Shown: one piece after another, positions 7,146-7,281 of the stretch | How the letters are laid out: each line of letters starts with the position of its first letter | How positions within the stretch are numbered: the stretch's first letter is position 1 | DNA from: JADIYM01 sp964641945 | GTDB lineage: Bacteria > Acidobacteriota > Blastocatellia > UBA7656 > JADIYM01 | Assembly: GCA_964641945.1 (NCBI GenBank) | Contig: CAZXLQ010000265.1 | Coordinates: 1-7,281, forward strand | Reading direction: 5' to 3' | Length of the DNA stretch: 7,281 nt | Position numbers and translations under genes: made by a program | Notes under the pieces: generated by a model | What the model was told of the DNA's origin: nothing | The model's database searches: none | The model's input: the letters and a program-made list of their open reading frames with translations, nothing else

Positions 7146-7173
7146 ACGGGCGTCCCGGCCAACACAGCCCGTC
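7145..7173 (+). terminator. Candidate hairpin at the end of the kinase gene
   Basis: GACGGGC (7145-7151) pairs with GCCCGTC (7167-7173) across a 15-base loop, starting on the last base of the stop codon. No T-run follows, so it would be an untypical intrinsic terminator, or a 3'-end stabilising hairpin. Confidence 0.35.
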
Positions 7174-7180
7174 CAAGCTA

Positions 7181-7268
7181 GGATCAGTACCGCGAGCGAG
7201 CGAGTCGCTCCGTCGGCCGAGGCGCATTGGACGATCGACCCGCTCGCTATCGCTCGCGGTACTGATCC
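7181..7268. repeat. 88-bp inverted-repeat element downstream of the kinase gene
   Basis: GGATCAGTACCGCGAGCGA at 7181-7199 recurs as an exact reverse complement at 7250-7268, enclosing 50 bases. Inside the left side is a second palindrome, GAGCGA-G-TCGCTC (7198-7210). No ORF is encoded, so if it is mobile it is a non-autonomous MITE/REP-like unit; it could also act as a transcription end signal. I see nothing else in 7269-7281. Confidence 0.85.
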
Positions 7269-7281
7269 CGCTGATGTCGTC

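Overview
High-GC bacterial chromosome fragment holding four genes, with conspicuous palindromic or tandem repeats at three of its gene boundaries. The organism is most likely a soil- or sediment-type Acidobacteriota or a relative. I infer this from the kinase N-terminus (a short helical module seen in front of many acidobacterial and planctomycete Ser/Thr kinases), the GCG-rich dispersed repeats and the codon usage. The window contains no rRNA or marker gene to settle it.

Layout from left to right. Positions 33-331 hold almost three copies of a 107-bp non-coding tandem repeat with internal hairpins. Positions 400-801 (minus) encode a small soluble, probably coiled-coil protein of unknown function. 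Positions 956-1429 (minus) encode an Lrp/AsnC-family transcription regulator. It is divergently transcribed from ilvE (1587-2543, plus), a branched-chain amino-acid aminotransferase. The 157-bp gap between them suggests an amino-acid-sensing regulator next to a likely target gene. Twelve bases after ilvE comes a 95-bp near-perfect palindrome (2556-2650), followed by a perfect 14-bp palindrome (2654-2667) just upstream of the last gene.

The last gene (2712-7145, plus) fills the right 60% of the window. It encodes a 1477-residue protein in which a Ser/Thr protein kinase, a STAND-like P-loop ATPase with winged-helix and helical-repeat regions, and a complete-looking family-5 (oligopeptide/dipeptide-type) solute-binding domain are fused in one reading frame. 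No signal peptide or membrane segment is visible. The likely reading is a cytoplasmic signalling protein in which a solute-binding fold senses a ligand, the ATPase acts as a switch or scaffold, and the kinase gives the output. A strong ribosome-binding site and GTG lie in frame exactly at the linker before the solute-binding domain, so that domain may also be made separately, or may have been an independent gene. After the stop come a small hairpin and an 88-bp inverted-repeat element (7181-7268).

The Lrp/ilvE pair is ordinary amino-acid metabolism. The kinase-ATPase-binding-protein fusion is the most interesting item. I see no mobile-element genes, CRISPR array, tRNA or rRNA.
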